Below are positions 21,084 to 32,475 of a stretch of 64,000 bases of DNA, one piece after another. Numbering within the stretch: the first letter of the stretch is position 1; every line of letters starts with the position of its first letter. The DNA comes from Diaprepes abbreviatus (lineage: Eukaryota; Arthropoda; Insecta; Coleoptera; Curculionidae). The notes below the pieces were generated by a model. That model saw only the letters and a list, made by a program, of their open reading frames with translations, did no database searches and was not told the DNA's origin. Location: contig JASJET010000132.1 of the NCBI GenBank assembly GCA_034092305.1, forward strand, positions 2,170,001 through 2,234,000. Direction: 5' to 3'. Both the position numbers and the translations under genes were made by a program.

Positions 21084-22214
21084 GCTTCAATGGGCCGCTT
21101 TATTTGGAGAATTGGAATCTGTAGCGTCCCTGAAACTACGTTTATGTCTTATATACTACATAGGGCACACTCCCAGAATATTATCTTTTATTTAGGTAAG
21201 TTCAGAAAGTTTTTTTGACTTCTAAAGTCAGTATATGAATCCTTCCTATTAAAATTGCCCTGACAACAGAGCTAGTTGTCTCAGAAAATCTAAATTTCAT
21301 TCACTTTCAAATTATTCACCATTTAGTTGTAATTAGAATAGTTATATTTTCCCAACAAAGAAACTCATTTTCAATGTCGATGCTGGTCTTTAGAATGAAA
21401 GAACAGTGGCTTCAAATGAGTGGTTTCTTTTTCCCCACTCGGTATAACATTTCTTGACCTTGAGCCTAAAAATTTTTCCTTAAAACTCGTTAGTATACAT
21501 TATGAACATGTAGCGTAATCTTAGAAGGCACATTTTCTCTAATTATAAGGACTTGGAATGAAAAACTGCTCAATTTGTTATTCGTAGTCAAAATGCCTTG
21601 TCAGAATATACCTTAGCGTATAGTATTAATACTCAGCATATTTTTTTGGACCCTTAAAAATGTCGGTAATAAATTTTCCCTTGTCTAAAGGGCAAGTTAT
21701 TATTTGTCAACCCTCGGGAAGGATAACGGTCCTAAAATAAATTTGGCAAAAAATGTGTCGTCAACAGAGTCACGCATACTAATAAAGGTAAGGGTCGATT
21801 TTAAGATTTTTCCTGTAACATGCGTTCTCATTAAGATAATGTTGGTTTCGGTTGCGTGCTGGTAAATATAACAATATAAATTGAAGATAAAAACAATATA
21901 CAAAAGATAATACAAATTGGGTCATTACTCCGCCTGGCCGCGTTAACACTTGTATTCAGGCTGCCTGTCCGATAATCTCTACATACTCTACTGCTAATAA
22001 AGCAGCTTGCAAACTCATTTCCTGTGGCTAACGTCTCGACTCAGGACTAATATTAAAATTGAAGTAGAGTTGTTCTAAATTTTCAGTCGTTGGTGAATAA
22101 GCCGAAATATTTTTGAAATGTGCATCTGAAGTGTTTGCGCAACTATACGTAATTTTTTTTTGTCATTGGTTTTTAGATTCATAGAAATATTTATTATTTA
22201 TTTTTATTTATTTA
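21084..22214. other. Stretch without recognised features
   Basis: A few open frames of up to 77 codons show no known motif. No RNA gene or repeat recognised. Confidence 0.5.
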
Positions 22215-22289
22215 TCCCAAACAGTACATTCCTTATTGTATGTTACATAAATAAAATAAAATTAATTATCTAATGTTTAATAGTAATAC

Positions 22290-22800
22290 AAACTTTCAAC
22301 AAAGAATACACAGTCAGAAAGAGGAGAGAACGATTACACAAATAACAAAACAAAAAAAAAATTATATCTTAATACTCTCTAAACTGCAGATGAATATTCA
22401 AGTGTTATATAAGAGTGATTTTAGTTTCTCTTTGAACTTAAATAGGGAGCACTCAAGATCGAAATTAGGGGAAAAATATGTGTTAAGATGTTGCATAATA
22501 CGATTCATTATATTATTTCTACCATCAATACGGCTTCTGCTAACTGAGGAAATATGGAAAAGGCGAGTATCGCGTCAAGGAACGCGGAAGGTAATCGGCT
22601 CAAGAAGGCTAGAGTCCTGTTCCTGATTATATTAAATCCAAAAAGACGTAGTTAGAAGTTTTATGCAATTCCAGACTTTTAATGCCTGTTAGTTGCAATT
22701 TCTGAAAATGTGAAAGAAGATTTCTGTCGACACCGATCTGATATAGAGTATAAAATTCACAAACTTTTACTGTATGCGTTCAATTCCGTTTAACCTGCGT
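22290..22800 (-). pseudogene. Jockey-like LINE C-terminal region (distal part)
   Basis: Minus-strand reading beyond the mariner gives RIQ-KFVNFIL, GVDRNLLSHFQKL, then after shifts RDTRLF, NIMNRIMQHLNTYF and SLFKFKEKLKSLLYNT. This is the usual end of jockey-type ORF2 proteins. Several stops and shifts break it. It continues directly from the part at 23729-25500 once the mariner is removed. Confidence 0.65.
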
Positions 22801-22802
22801 TA

Positions 22803-23726
22803 TGCGAGGTTTGTTCCAAAAGTATCGATCCTGCATTCATATCTCCACGTCAAAACTTCCGAGCGACCTCTGTGGGCCATGGGCGTCACCAGTAAGTCTT
22901 CACGAACTGGTTGGTGTGCACAGTTACCGACTGGACGTGTTAGTTCGTGAACGGTGTGCCTTTGTTTATAGCGTCGCATTTTGTCGTTGTAAAAAATGAC
23001 GAAAAAATTAGATCAACTAATTTGCATCAAGTTTTGCTTTAATCTTGGACAAACTTGCTCGGAAACAATTAATATGATGAATAAGGCATTTAGAGAAATA
23101 AAGCGACAGTCTTCACAGTGGAAACATTCTGAATCCCCAAGACCAAAAAAGCACGTCAAAGTCTGAGCAAAGCGAAGACAATCTTGACTGTTTTTTTTTT
23201 TTGATTATGAAGGTGTGGTGTACCACGAATATGCTCCGAAAGGTCACACGATCACTAAAGAATACTACATTGAAGTATTAAAAAGATTGTGTGACGCAGT
23301 CAGAAGAAAACGACCACAGCTGTCGACAGGCGGTGATTGGCTGCTTCACCACGACAATGAGCCAACGCACTCATCGAACCTTGTGCAGCAATATTTAACA
23401 AAACACCAAGTTGTACAGCTTCGCCAGCCTCCGTACAGTCCCGACATAGCTCTCTGCGACTTTTGGCTCTTTCTCAGATTAAAAATGCCGCTCAATGGAC
23501 ACCGGTTCGATGACAAAGAGACGGTTGAAACTAATGCGACGAATGCACTGAAGGCAATTCCGAAAACTGACTTCCAGGATTGCTTCAGGAAGTGGAAACA
23601 CCGCTGGGAATGTGTTATTCAATTAAATGGGGACTACTTTGAAGGATGTCACTCACCGAATGATAAAGAATAACACCAATGCGGAGATATGAAGGTAGGC
23701 TCGATAGTTTTGGGACAAACCTCGTA
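22803..23726 (+). mobile_element. Mariner element (DD34D), internally deleted
   Basis: Terminal inverted repeats are visible: GCGAGGTTTGTTCCAAAA near 22804 and its near-complement TTTTGGGACAAACCTCGTA ending at 23726. Agreement extends about 45 bases inward to CATATCTCC. TA flanks both ends (22801-22802 and 23727-23728). At 924 bp it is shorter than a full mariner (about 1.3 kb), because the middle of the transposase is gone. Confidence 0.9.
22996..23673 (+). pseudogene. Mariner transposase, deletion derivative
   Basis: The ATG at 22996 starts the helix-turn-helix N-terminus (QLICIKFCFNLGQTCSETIN). The frame then jumps from KAFREIK to SSQWKHSESPRPKKH, so roughly 110 residues including the first catalytic Asp are deleted. 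A stop near 23164 and a shift follow. The C-terminal half is intact: HHDN holds the second Asp, and the third is the last Asp of SPDIALCD, with 34 residues between them, which is the mariner signature. The protein cannot transpose but its ends may still be recognised. Confidence 0.88.
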
Positions 23727-23728
23727 TA

Positions 23729-25500
23729 ATACGGGATCCATACAAGGCAGCAATACTCTAGGTGGCTACGCACAAGTGAAAAATATAAAGACTTTAAACC
23801 TTTGATACTTGAAAAGTTTCGGCAACGTCTCACTATAAATCCAGTCATTTTGCAGGATTTTGCTAAAATATCATTAATGTGGTCATTGTGGTAATTCGGG
23901 GTCAAAAATAACGCCTAAGTCATTGATTAAGAAAACTATAATTAGGAGGGCATTAGAGATAATGTAAAGATATAGAATTGCAGATTTTTTCTTAGAAAAT
24001 GAAATAATCTTACATTTTGAGTTGTTAAGTTGCATCTAGTTTGCCTCAAACCATTCCATTAATTTGTTAATTTCAGATTTTAGAAGCAAGCAATCATCAA
24101 TATTGCTTACTCTTATAAATACCTCCAAATCGTCAGCGTAGAAAAGATATTGGCAGTTTTAACATACACTGCTAAGATCATTTATAAACATGAGAAAGAA
24201 GATAGGTCCCAGGTGCGACCCTTGAAGTATACCGGATGTTAAATTTATCAGTTTAGATAAAGTATTATTGAATTTAACTACTTGTGTTCGATTGGTGAGA
24301 TAACCAGAAATCCAAGATAATAGAGGATCTGTACAATTTATTGGCCGATATAGCGTGACCCACTCTGTCCAATGCTTTTTAAAATCAAAATAAAATGAGT
24401 CGACCTGAATGTCTGAGTCCATAGCTGTTAGAGTATAGAGACAGGTTTGTTTAGTATAAGCGTCCTAGCAGAAAGTCATGTTGATGTTCTGAAATTTAAT
24501 AATAATTGATCAATGAGTATGGATACAAGAACCTTGCCCATACAGTCGAGTCCAGATATCGGACGATAGTTACCAATGTCTTGCCCATCACCACCCTTAT
24601 GAATTACTATGACATAGGCTATTTCGCATATGCTAGGAAAGGGGCAACGCTAAATTTGGGTTACAATTTTTTATGAGCATTGGAAATAATTCATCGGGTT
24701 TAGTACTCTTACTTTCGTCGAGCTCAATCAGTTTTTCAAACATCACAGAGCTGTCCATATTTATGTTTGAGAGATATTGTGAGTTAGTGGTAGGCAGGGG
24801 ACTTCAAACTTTTGTATTCGTTTTTGTGCGCTGACCATCGAGTACGTCTGTATTTTCTGAATGCTTTATTTTTACTGAATTAATTGTCGTCCTCGAAAAA
24901 CAGTTAGGATAATTTTGGGCATGGATCTTAGACTTGCGAACGTATAGATCAAACGCAATGTTTAAAACTGTATAAAACATTTTAACTGCGTCGTCAATAT
25001 TGTTGCAACGCAGATAACTCCAGTCCATATCCTGGAAGTAGTCATTAAGTAAGTCAAAGTCGGCATCACGAATATTAAATTTAGTGAATTGCAGCTCTAA
25101 GCCTACATTTTCAGCATTAATACGAAAATCTATTAGTAAAGAGGGCTGGTGCCTATTTACGTTAGTTAACGGTGACTGATTATGTAACACTGCACTATTA
25201 AAAACAATTTGAAAAAACCAAGTCCAGAGCATACACAATAAGAAATAATTTGTTCCCCATCGTTTTTTGAAGTAAAAATACTTTCAGGACATTGTCAATG
25301 TTAAATAAATTAGAATAACAGTCTCTCTTACTGACACAAGAATCTCGAGCGTCAATTCCGACAAACGAATCAGTGTAACTAGGCAAGTTAAAGTCTCCAA
25401 GTATTAAAATTTGTTCAATTGGAAAGTAATCGAGCAAATAACTTACAGATTGCGCGTAGTTCCCATAGACGAACTGCTACTTCCTCTTTTCTTAAGATGA
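23729..25500 (-). pseudogene. Jockey-like LINE endonuclease end and reverse transcriptase
   Basis: From the 5' side on the minus strand: ILILGDFNLPSY and LDLVFSN of the APE-type endonuclease (about 25200-25410), and a linker frame (24804-25238). The RT follows with DGQDIGNYRPISGLDCMGK, TDPLLSWISGYLTNRTQVV, SGILQGSHLGPIFFLMFIND, and FYADDLEVF near 24131-24150. The thumb and C-terminal part has KSLYFSLVRSHLEYCCLVW, ending at the mariner. It is broken into several frames. The catalytic YADD is still readable, but the enzyme is dead. Confidence 0.85.
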
Positions 25501-25972
25501 AAACCAGTTTAAGTTAGTCTACTTATGTTTAGCGAAATCAAAGTTATATGCTTTCCTTTGTCATTATCCTTATAATAATAATTGAAGAGTGAATAACTGA
25601 AAGTGGATTATATTTAGTTATTAGTCCAGAGTGCCTGAACCAATTAGCTCTGTTTTCGGGATAATTCAAGTAAGTAGGGTTGAGTTATTATCTGTTAAAG
25701 CAGAAGAAAACTACGTAAACAAAATATTAAATGTCAGATGCTATCTGTACTACTTCTCTATTTATAAAGGGCATTATCCTAACAGACTGATTTAACAGCG
25801 CAACCGCAAAGGGTAAAAAGGGATATATTGTCATTTGATAAATTTTTTGATATCTCTGAATCAAATAGAAATAAGGATTTTGGTTTTAAAAAATAGACCA
25901 TGACAATATATTAATAATAATAAATGATAAATTATAAATACCAATTTCTTAAAATAAACTGAAAGGAAGCAA

Positions 25973-25974
<2 letters not shown>
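25501..25974. other. AT-rich stretch without recognised features
   Basis: Nothing assignable between the truncated LINE and a (TA)n tract. Confidence 0.55.

Positions 25975-26018
<44 letters not shown>
25975..26018. repeat. (TA)n microsatellite
   Basis: Pure TA tract on the left of the PLE-end palindrome. Confidence 0.95.
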
Positions 26019-26021
<3 letters not shown>

Positions 26022-26101
26022 ATATCGTAGATTTTCACGGATGGTAGAATGAATAGTTTGGTTATTCCGGGTTTCAATCCATTCGTTCAAAAAATCGTTT
26101 T

Positions 26102-26141
26102 CACGACGTTTCGCCAAAATCTCATTTGGCATTTTCAAGTG
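26102..26141 (-). ncRNA. Hammerhead-like fold (left arm of palindrome)
   Basis: Mirror image of the fold at 26198-26237: CAC, core TTGAAAA, extra T, helix II GCCAAA/TTTGGC, GAAA, mini helix III A-CG-T, C, then GTG pairing with CAC. Confidence 0.5.
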
Positions 26142-26197
26142 CGGTTCGTCTCGTTACTCGCTGAGAACTGATTCTCAGCGAGTAACGAGACGAACCG

Positions 26198-26237
26198 CAC
26201 TTGAAAATGCCAAATGAGATTTTGGCGAAACGTCGTG
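26198..26237 (+). ncRNA. Hammerhead-like fold (right arm of palindrome)
   Basis: Plus strand: CAC, core TTGAAAA, one unpaired T, helix II GCCAAA/TTTGGC with a 6-base loop, GAAA, A-CG-T as minimal helix III, C at the cleavage position, and GTG pairing with CAC. Positions 3 and 8 of the core read T and A instead of C and G, a change that would keep them paired. The extra T before helix II is unusual. Likely a PLE terminal ribozyme or its relic. Confidence 0.5.
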
Positions 26238-26285
26238 AAAACGATTTTTTGAACGAACGGATTGAAACCCGGAATAACCAAACTA

Positions 26286-27034
<749 letters not shown>

Positions 27035-27191
27035 TAGCCTTTAATTTAAGAAAAACAACCGGTAAGAAAGAATGTGTTCACAGATTTCCATGTGAGTGTG
27101 GTGAAATGTATATTGGAGAAACCAGGCGACCACTACAAGTTAGAATTGCAGAACACACCAAGAAAAAAACAACGCCATATAAAATGATTTG
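27035..27191 (+). pseudogene. Penelope-like element, GIY-YIG fragment
   Basis: The frame reads ECVHRFPCECGEMYIGETRR, then PLQVRIAEHTKKKTTP and a stop. This is the start of a GIY-YIG domain with the Cys-rich lead-in seen in PLEs. It differs from the CPKKYIG type near 5.8 kb, so it is another PLE family. A (TA)n tract starts 12 bases after it. Confidence 0.75.
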
Positions 27192-27202
27192 AAGCTGTGG
27201 CA

Positions 27203-27203
27203 A

Positions 27204-27283
<80 letters not shown>
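27203..27283. repeat. (TA)n microsatellite
   Basis: TA tract immediately downstream of the PLE fragment. Confidence 0.95.
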
Positions 27284-28430
27284 ATGGAATCTTCAGTATA
27301 CCCAGTGTAGAGATACCTATCGCTGACAACCTATACTTCGTAACATCAAATCATTGAGCTGTGCACAGTAATGCGAAATTTTGCGCTTCAATGGACACAG
27401 TCCCTATATAACCTCTTAGCCTTAAGACAAAACATTCACTTTATGTTTGATAACGATTTCAGACAAAACCTAATCGAAACGCCGTAAAAATAAACAAAAA
27501 TAAAGACAACCATCTTTTAGTCAATTTTTTATCTTGTTTCACAGTGAAAGATGCTTTCAGCTTTGTAGTTATTGATATTTTCCTCTCTGTAAAAATATTA
27601 TTTTTTATTTTGGATACACTTTCTAATTCGTTTCCTTTTTGTAACATAGAGGATATATTATTTTCAAATTTATACCTTGAAAAATTGTTTTCGAAATTGA
27701 TTTAGCCATTATTAATTTTAACGTAACATATATACTTAAATGATGATCAACGATATCATTGCCAAATAAACATGGGACTGATAACTCGTTGTTAAAATAA
27801 AGCCGTAAAAAGCCGAAGCGTATATATTTCACAAAAGTGTGTGATGTGGTAAAATAATACATGTAGAAGGTGCTAAAGAAACCATATAAACTACAGGGGT
27901 GTCGAATTGCGTGTTAATGAACAAATAATTTCAGCTTGTTTTTTCCGGACAATGAACACGAACATTAAGACTGTTGTAAAAATGCTGTGCTTTACAGAGG
28001 TATCGAATTTCCTAAAATGATAGCAGGTCAATTAAATGTAACGTTATTTTAGAATATACAATGTAAATAAAGATGGTAAAATACGATCTAAAACGAGGAT
28101 TTAACTTTTTAATTAAAAAAAATATATATTACAGTTTCTCTGTTATTCAACCTAAAAAGATTTTATTTTATTGTCACGTTTTAATACAGAATGTTTTATT
28201 CTAGAGGAAAATCTTCAGTTACGATAACATTTTTATGCAATAAAAAATATTGGGCGTTTTTTGTCAACTCCTTTAGTGCGGACTCCAAGTGCAAAATGAT
28301 TGTTTAAACCTTTTGCATGCCTCCCTATCCTTTGTCACATACATTCATTGTTTAAACACTATTCGTCTGATATCGTCCACCCATAGCTTTGTGGTCATCC
28401 CTCGCTTCTTTTTGTATGTCTGGGTCTCCA
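27284..28430. other. AT-rich stretch with a possible PLE end
   Basis: Near 27471-27500 the sequence ATCGAAACGCCGTAAAAATA resembles the PLE-end motif GAAACGTC, so 27284-27500 may be a decayed PLE terminal repeat. The rest shows nothing assignable. Confidence 0.45.
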
Positions 28431-29690
28431 TTCTGTATTTAAAGCGCAAACACATTCTTCAACTTGATAAAGTTCAGAGAATGGCTTGTGCGGGAAGATT
28501 GAGTGCGATGAGAACTGCTCTCACCAGGTCTCTGGAAGTCCTGGTGAACCTGCCTCCTCTTCACTTATACATAGAAAACGAGGCTCTGAAGACTGTTTAT
28601 CGTCTCAGTTGCCTGGGACATCTTAGAATTGGAAAGAGGGGCGACTCAGGTATCTGGGAAAGCGCGGTGGAGAGGTGTCCATCACTCCTCATGCGGACAG
28701 ACTACATGATGCCGCTTTTCAAACCCAACCTCTCTCTGGAGATATCTATGCCAAGTAGAGACGATTGGGGGGAGAACAAAGTCTTCCGAAAAATGGATCC
28801 TGGTGGTATACCGATGGATCTCGACAAGATGAAAGAGCTGGAGCCGGAGTATTCGGCAGGAGCACAGGAGTCAGAGAGTACTACGCTCTCGGACAATGTG
28901 CGACAATTTTCACAGCGGAAATTTATTCTATTCTGCAGTGTGCCCCTCTCTGTGAGAGGGACATAGACAGGAATACAGTGATAAATATATGCTCAGACAG
29001 TAAGGCTGCGATATTGGCACAAAAGTCCAGTGTCGTGACTTCGCGAGTGGTGTCTGAGTGCAAGGATGTACTAAATGGTATGACAAGGAAAGGCTGCACA
29101 GTCAGACTCGTATGGATCTCGAGTCACTCGGGCATACGAGGGAATGAGGAAGCAGACCGTCTGGCAAAGTTGGGTGCGGCGACCTAACCATATGGACCTC
29201 AATCAATAGTACTTGTCTAAATAGCTATTGGCAAAAGGGAATAAAAATCGTTGCTGGAAAGCAAATTTATTGAATCGTGGAGGAGAGTTGCTGGAATGAG
29301 ATGTGCTGAGGAACATATAACTGGGCCTACCGCACGGCGTACTAAGGAGCTTCTTTCCTTGGAAAGGAAAGAGCTGCAAATTGTGGTGGGATTGTTGACA
29401 GGATATTGTCTTCTCAGGAGCCATCTTCATAGTATCGGTGTCGAAGGTGACCCGACATGCAGATGGTGTTTAGAGGAGAATGAAACTGTTGACCATGTTT
29501 TCAGAGAGTGCCTAGCACTCAACGGATGGAGACAGAGATATTTCGGACATACAGTTCTGTTACCGGAAGTAGTTAGACAAGTTCAACTAACAAGACTGCT
29601 TGGATTCGCAAAGGCGATCGGCCTCGAATAACCTGCAGATATGGTAGGATGTAAAGGGCCCAAGCATCGATGATCTAGTATCACCACCCC
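28431..29690 (+). pseudogene. LINE C-terminal half with RNase H (R1/LOA-like)
   Basis: The post-RT region reads LQLDKVQRMACAGRLSAMRT, then LPPLHLYIENEALKTVYRLS. A shift at a six-G run near 28768 leads into an RNase H domain: WWYTDGSRQDERAGAG (first Asp), FTAEIYSILQC (Glu), CSDSKAAI (Asp) and SSHSGIRGNEEADRLAK (His and last Asp). Three in-frame stops at 29185-29250 separate it from a C-terminal zinc-binding part, CRWCLEENETVDHVFREC, ending LGFAKAIGLE at 29631. RNase H in a LINE points to the R1/LOA/I group. RT and endonuclease are missing. Confidence 0.82.
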
Positions 29691-29789
29691 TTTATTATTT
29701 ATTCATTCATTCATTCTGTATTCTGTATGTCTGTCTTTATTCTATATGTGAGTAGTCTTGCAACATGTTTTTCCATTATGTCTATAATT

Positions 29790-30189
29790 CTAGCCTGTTC
29801 TTGAATTCTTCATTTCGTATCCTATCCCGTAACGAATTACCAAGCATGATCCGTTCTATTGCCCTCTGTGATCTCCTAAAGTTTTGAGCAAATACTTTTG
29901 TGAGGTAATTTGTTTCTATTCCATAAGTGCAGACTGGCGGAACAAATGTTTAATAAATTCTGGTTTTTAAGTTGATGGGGATTGAGTTATTTTTAAGAAT
30001 TCCGGCTTTATGAAAGGTTCATTCAATTGATGTAAAATAACATTTAGTTCGTTGACGCTATTGATTGTCATAATTATATCGTCCGCGAATCTTAGTTGGC
30101 TCAATTTAATTCCTTCAACGTTGATGCTTTTTTATTTCCTTTTTTATTCTTTGAAAATATTTTTGAGAGTCATTGAAAGCGGCTTACGA
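29790..30189 (-). pseudogene. LINE reverse transcriptase fragment (RTE-like), distal part
   Basis: The minus strand reads VEGIKLSQLRFADDIIMTIN, the motif C region with FADD. After shifts it gives LTKVFAQNFRRSQRAIERIM and GNSLRDRIRNEEFKNR of the C-terminal region. The same order is seen in the LINE at 54500-55770. It is separated from its upstream part (30835-31170) by a GC-rich insert. Multiple shifts make it dead. Confidence 0.7.
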
Positions 30190-30834
30190 GAGATGGCATA
30201 TCCCTAGCGTACTCCACCGTTTAGTCATATTTTGCTGAAAATAGTTGACTGTTTGCGCCCCCCCTTTCGAAAGGGCAATGGCTTTGCTGCAAGGCAATTC
30301 GCCAGCTCGTCCCACGGCCCGGCGCTTAGCTAGAGCCAGAGCCACCCTTCTAGATAGGTTACACGAACTCCGGATTGTGGGCACTAAACGGTGAGGATTC
30401 CGAATAATCGGGTATGTACCCCCGAACATCCTCTAATAGTACATAACTTAAAAAATTGACATATAAAACAAGCTATGAAATGCATGAACTGCCGGATGTG
30501 GAGATGATCGCACGTCACAAGTATATCCTTCTCTGTCAATGCGCAGAGCTCCGTTTCGTAGGGCAAAAAACACCCCGCTCACCATAGAGCACGCGACCAC
30601 GCACCAACTTCACCCCTTGCACAATAGAACTCACCCTATAACGAGCGCTCTCCCCAACACCGCACAATCAGCCCGGACCCCGTTTTCATCCCCAAACGTC
30701 CCAACACGTTATTTTTTCTTGCTTACCGCAAGCGCCACCCGGCAACGTGTTGTTCGTTCGACAATCAAAGCGGAAGTGCTGAAAATAGTTGTTTCATCCA
30801 TTCTGATGTGCATGGTTGGCAAATTTTAAATGGA
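30190..30834. other. GC-rich insert within a LINE
   Basis: About 645 bases are clearly richer in G+C than everything around, with runs such as CGCCCCCCCTTTCG. They interrupt the RT fragment between its motif A and motif C parts. TGCTGAAAATAGTTG occurs near both edges (about 30231 and 30777). Short open frames on both strands show no known domain. It could be an unrecognised transposon, or transferred DNA replacing the RT palm. Confidence 0.5.
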
Positions 30835-31170
30835 ATCAAAAGGTTTTTAAAAGTCAATAAAGGCTAAACGTAAGTTATATTCTTTTCCTTTTTCTATCAA
30901 TGTACGCATCGTATTAACTCCTTTTCTAAAGCCAGCCTGTCCAACAGATTGATGAAAATTTAAATTTGTCATTAATAAACTATATGGAAGAGATATAGGT
31001 GAATAATTTTTAATATATGTATTATCGTCTTTTTCGAAGAGTATTTTAATTTCCCAGTTCCACTGGAATTTTTCCGTGGTCGACGTTTTTGTGTAGCAAA
31101 ATGTCCATTGTTTTTTTTAATCTTTGGCCTCCTTATGTTTTTTTTTGTGTAATGATGTAAGGGATCAGTC
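30835..31170 (-). pseudogene. LINE reverse transcriptase fragment, proximal part
   Basis: The minus strand reads MDILLHKNVDHGKIPVELGN, then after a shift NYSPISLPYSLLMTN, VGQAGFRKGVNTMRTLIEKG and LAFIDF, stop, KPFDSI (motif A). These are the finger and early palm motifs of an RTE-like RT. It connects in order to the FADD part at 29790-30189. Confidence 0.68.
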
Positions 31171-31439
31171 CCTTAAAGTTTTTCAATATTTTATCTGCTT
31201 TATTTATCCTGTTTTCTATAGCTATATTATTATAGGATTAAGCCTCACTATTTTGTAGGCGTTTGTACATGAACATATGTTCTTGCTTGAAGTGATTGTT
31301 GAATCTGCAAGTTTGTCTATATCCATCTCTTTTATTGTGTCTATATTTAACTCTTGTTGATATTCCTTTCCTTTAAGCTTTAAAATTTGTCCTATTGGGT
31401 CTCTCTCTTTCTCTTTCTCTCTCTTTACAACCCAGAGTG

Positions 31440-31790
31440 GGTCTTGGCTCAACGATTGTCTCTATTGGACTCTGTTCGGTATTAGCTCTTCTGCATCTGT
31501 GTTGTTCAAGGTTCTGAGATATTATGCTATGTTGTCTCTTCGCCGTAATCGTGGTCTTCCCAATGGTCTTTTACAGGTTGTCGCCTGCTCCCATACTAAT
31601 TTGACTACTCTTCCATCTTCCTGCCTCCTGAGATCGCCGGCTCAACTCAGCCTTTGTGCTTTAATTCTTTTTACAAAGTCCGGTTGGCCATATAGTTCTT
31701 CTAGCTCCCTGTTTGTTTTTCCACGGTATTGGTGAAGTTGTATTATCCCTTATGGGTACGTATATACTCCGTAGGCTTTTTCTCTTTGAA
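31440..31790 (-). pseudogene. LINE C-terminal tail
   Basis: The minus strand reads TNRELEELYGQPDFVKRIKA, QRLS, stop, AGDLRRQEDGRVVKLVWEQA and CKRPLGRPRLRRRDNIA, then NRVQ, stop, RQSLSQDPLW. The RxRGRPRLRW-like pattern and the following LRTL and W(R) motifs are the usual C-terminus of several LINE families. At least three single-base nonsense changes are visible. The RT is absent. Confidence 0.65.
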
Positions 31791-32388
31791 ATTCGTATTC
31801 GTATGAAGACATATTTCAAATTTAAATTATATCGAAAGTCTTGTAATTACTAATGTATGGAAATCGCCTTTTTAAACCAAAATAATGGATTTCTTTAAGT
31901 TATCTGGAAATAATTATATTATGTGTATAGTGAGCTACTTTAAAAATATGATTTTTATCACATAATTTTTAAGATATACAAAATAGTTACTTGTTTATGT
32001 ATGTATGTACTTCATTTCTTTCCTTTCTCTCTTAATACTTATAAATAAATATATATGAAGCAATTTTATTCTAAATTTATTTCAGCATACTAAATTGCTT
32101 TTTCTGGTTGCTTAATTCACATTTCAGAAAAAATAATACTCCTGGCTTATGTCTGCTCCTATTTCACAATACAATATACTTTAATGAGTTAAGGGATTTG
32201 AATATTACCTTTGTTTCTCTGTGCAATATTATTGTTGACTTATCTTCGTATTCTACGTGTTAATCCTTGTTGATAAAAACAATAAAGCAACTGAACTTGT
32301 AATGTAATCTTGGTGTTTATTGTTGATGTAAAATTTGTATTTAGTTCAGCCTCTGTCTATAAGAAATAATATATAATTTAAACAGCGA

Positions 32389-32393
<5 letters not shown>
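31791..32393. other. AT-rich stretch without recognised features
   Basis: Nothing assignable upstream of a (TA)n tract. Confidence 0.55.

Positions 32394-32456
<63 letters not shown>
32394..32456. repeat. (TA)n microsatellite
   Basis: Pure TA tract, about 20 bases from the left inverted end of a PLE. Confidence 0.95.
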
Positions 32457-32459
<3 letters not shown>

Positions 32460-32475
32460 AACATTTGAAACTAGG

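Larger units (their letters stand above)
22215..25500 (-). mobile_element. Jockey-like LINE, interrupted by a mariner
   Basis: Minus-strand pieces of one LINE occur in the expected order from about 25500 down to about 22215: endonuclease end, linker, RT and C-terminal region. A mariner element (22803-23726) is inserted in the C-terminal part, with a TA on each side. The 5' end is lost. The 3' end is placed where coding similarity fades into an AATAAA-rich stretch near 22215-22260, so that limit is approximate. Confidence 0.8.
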
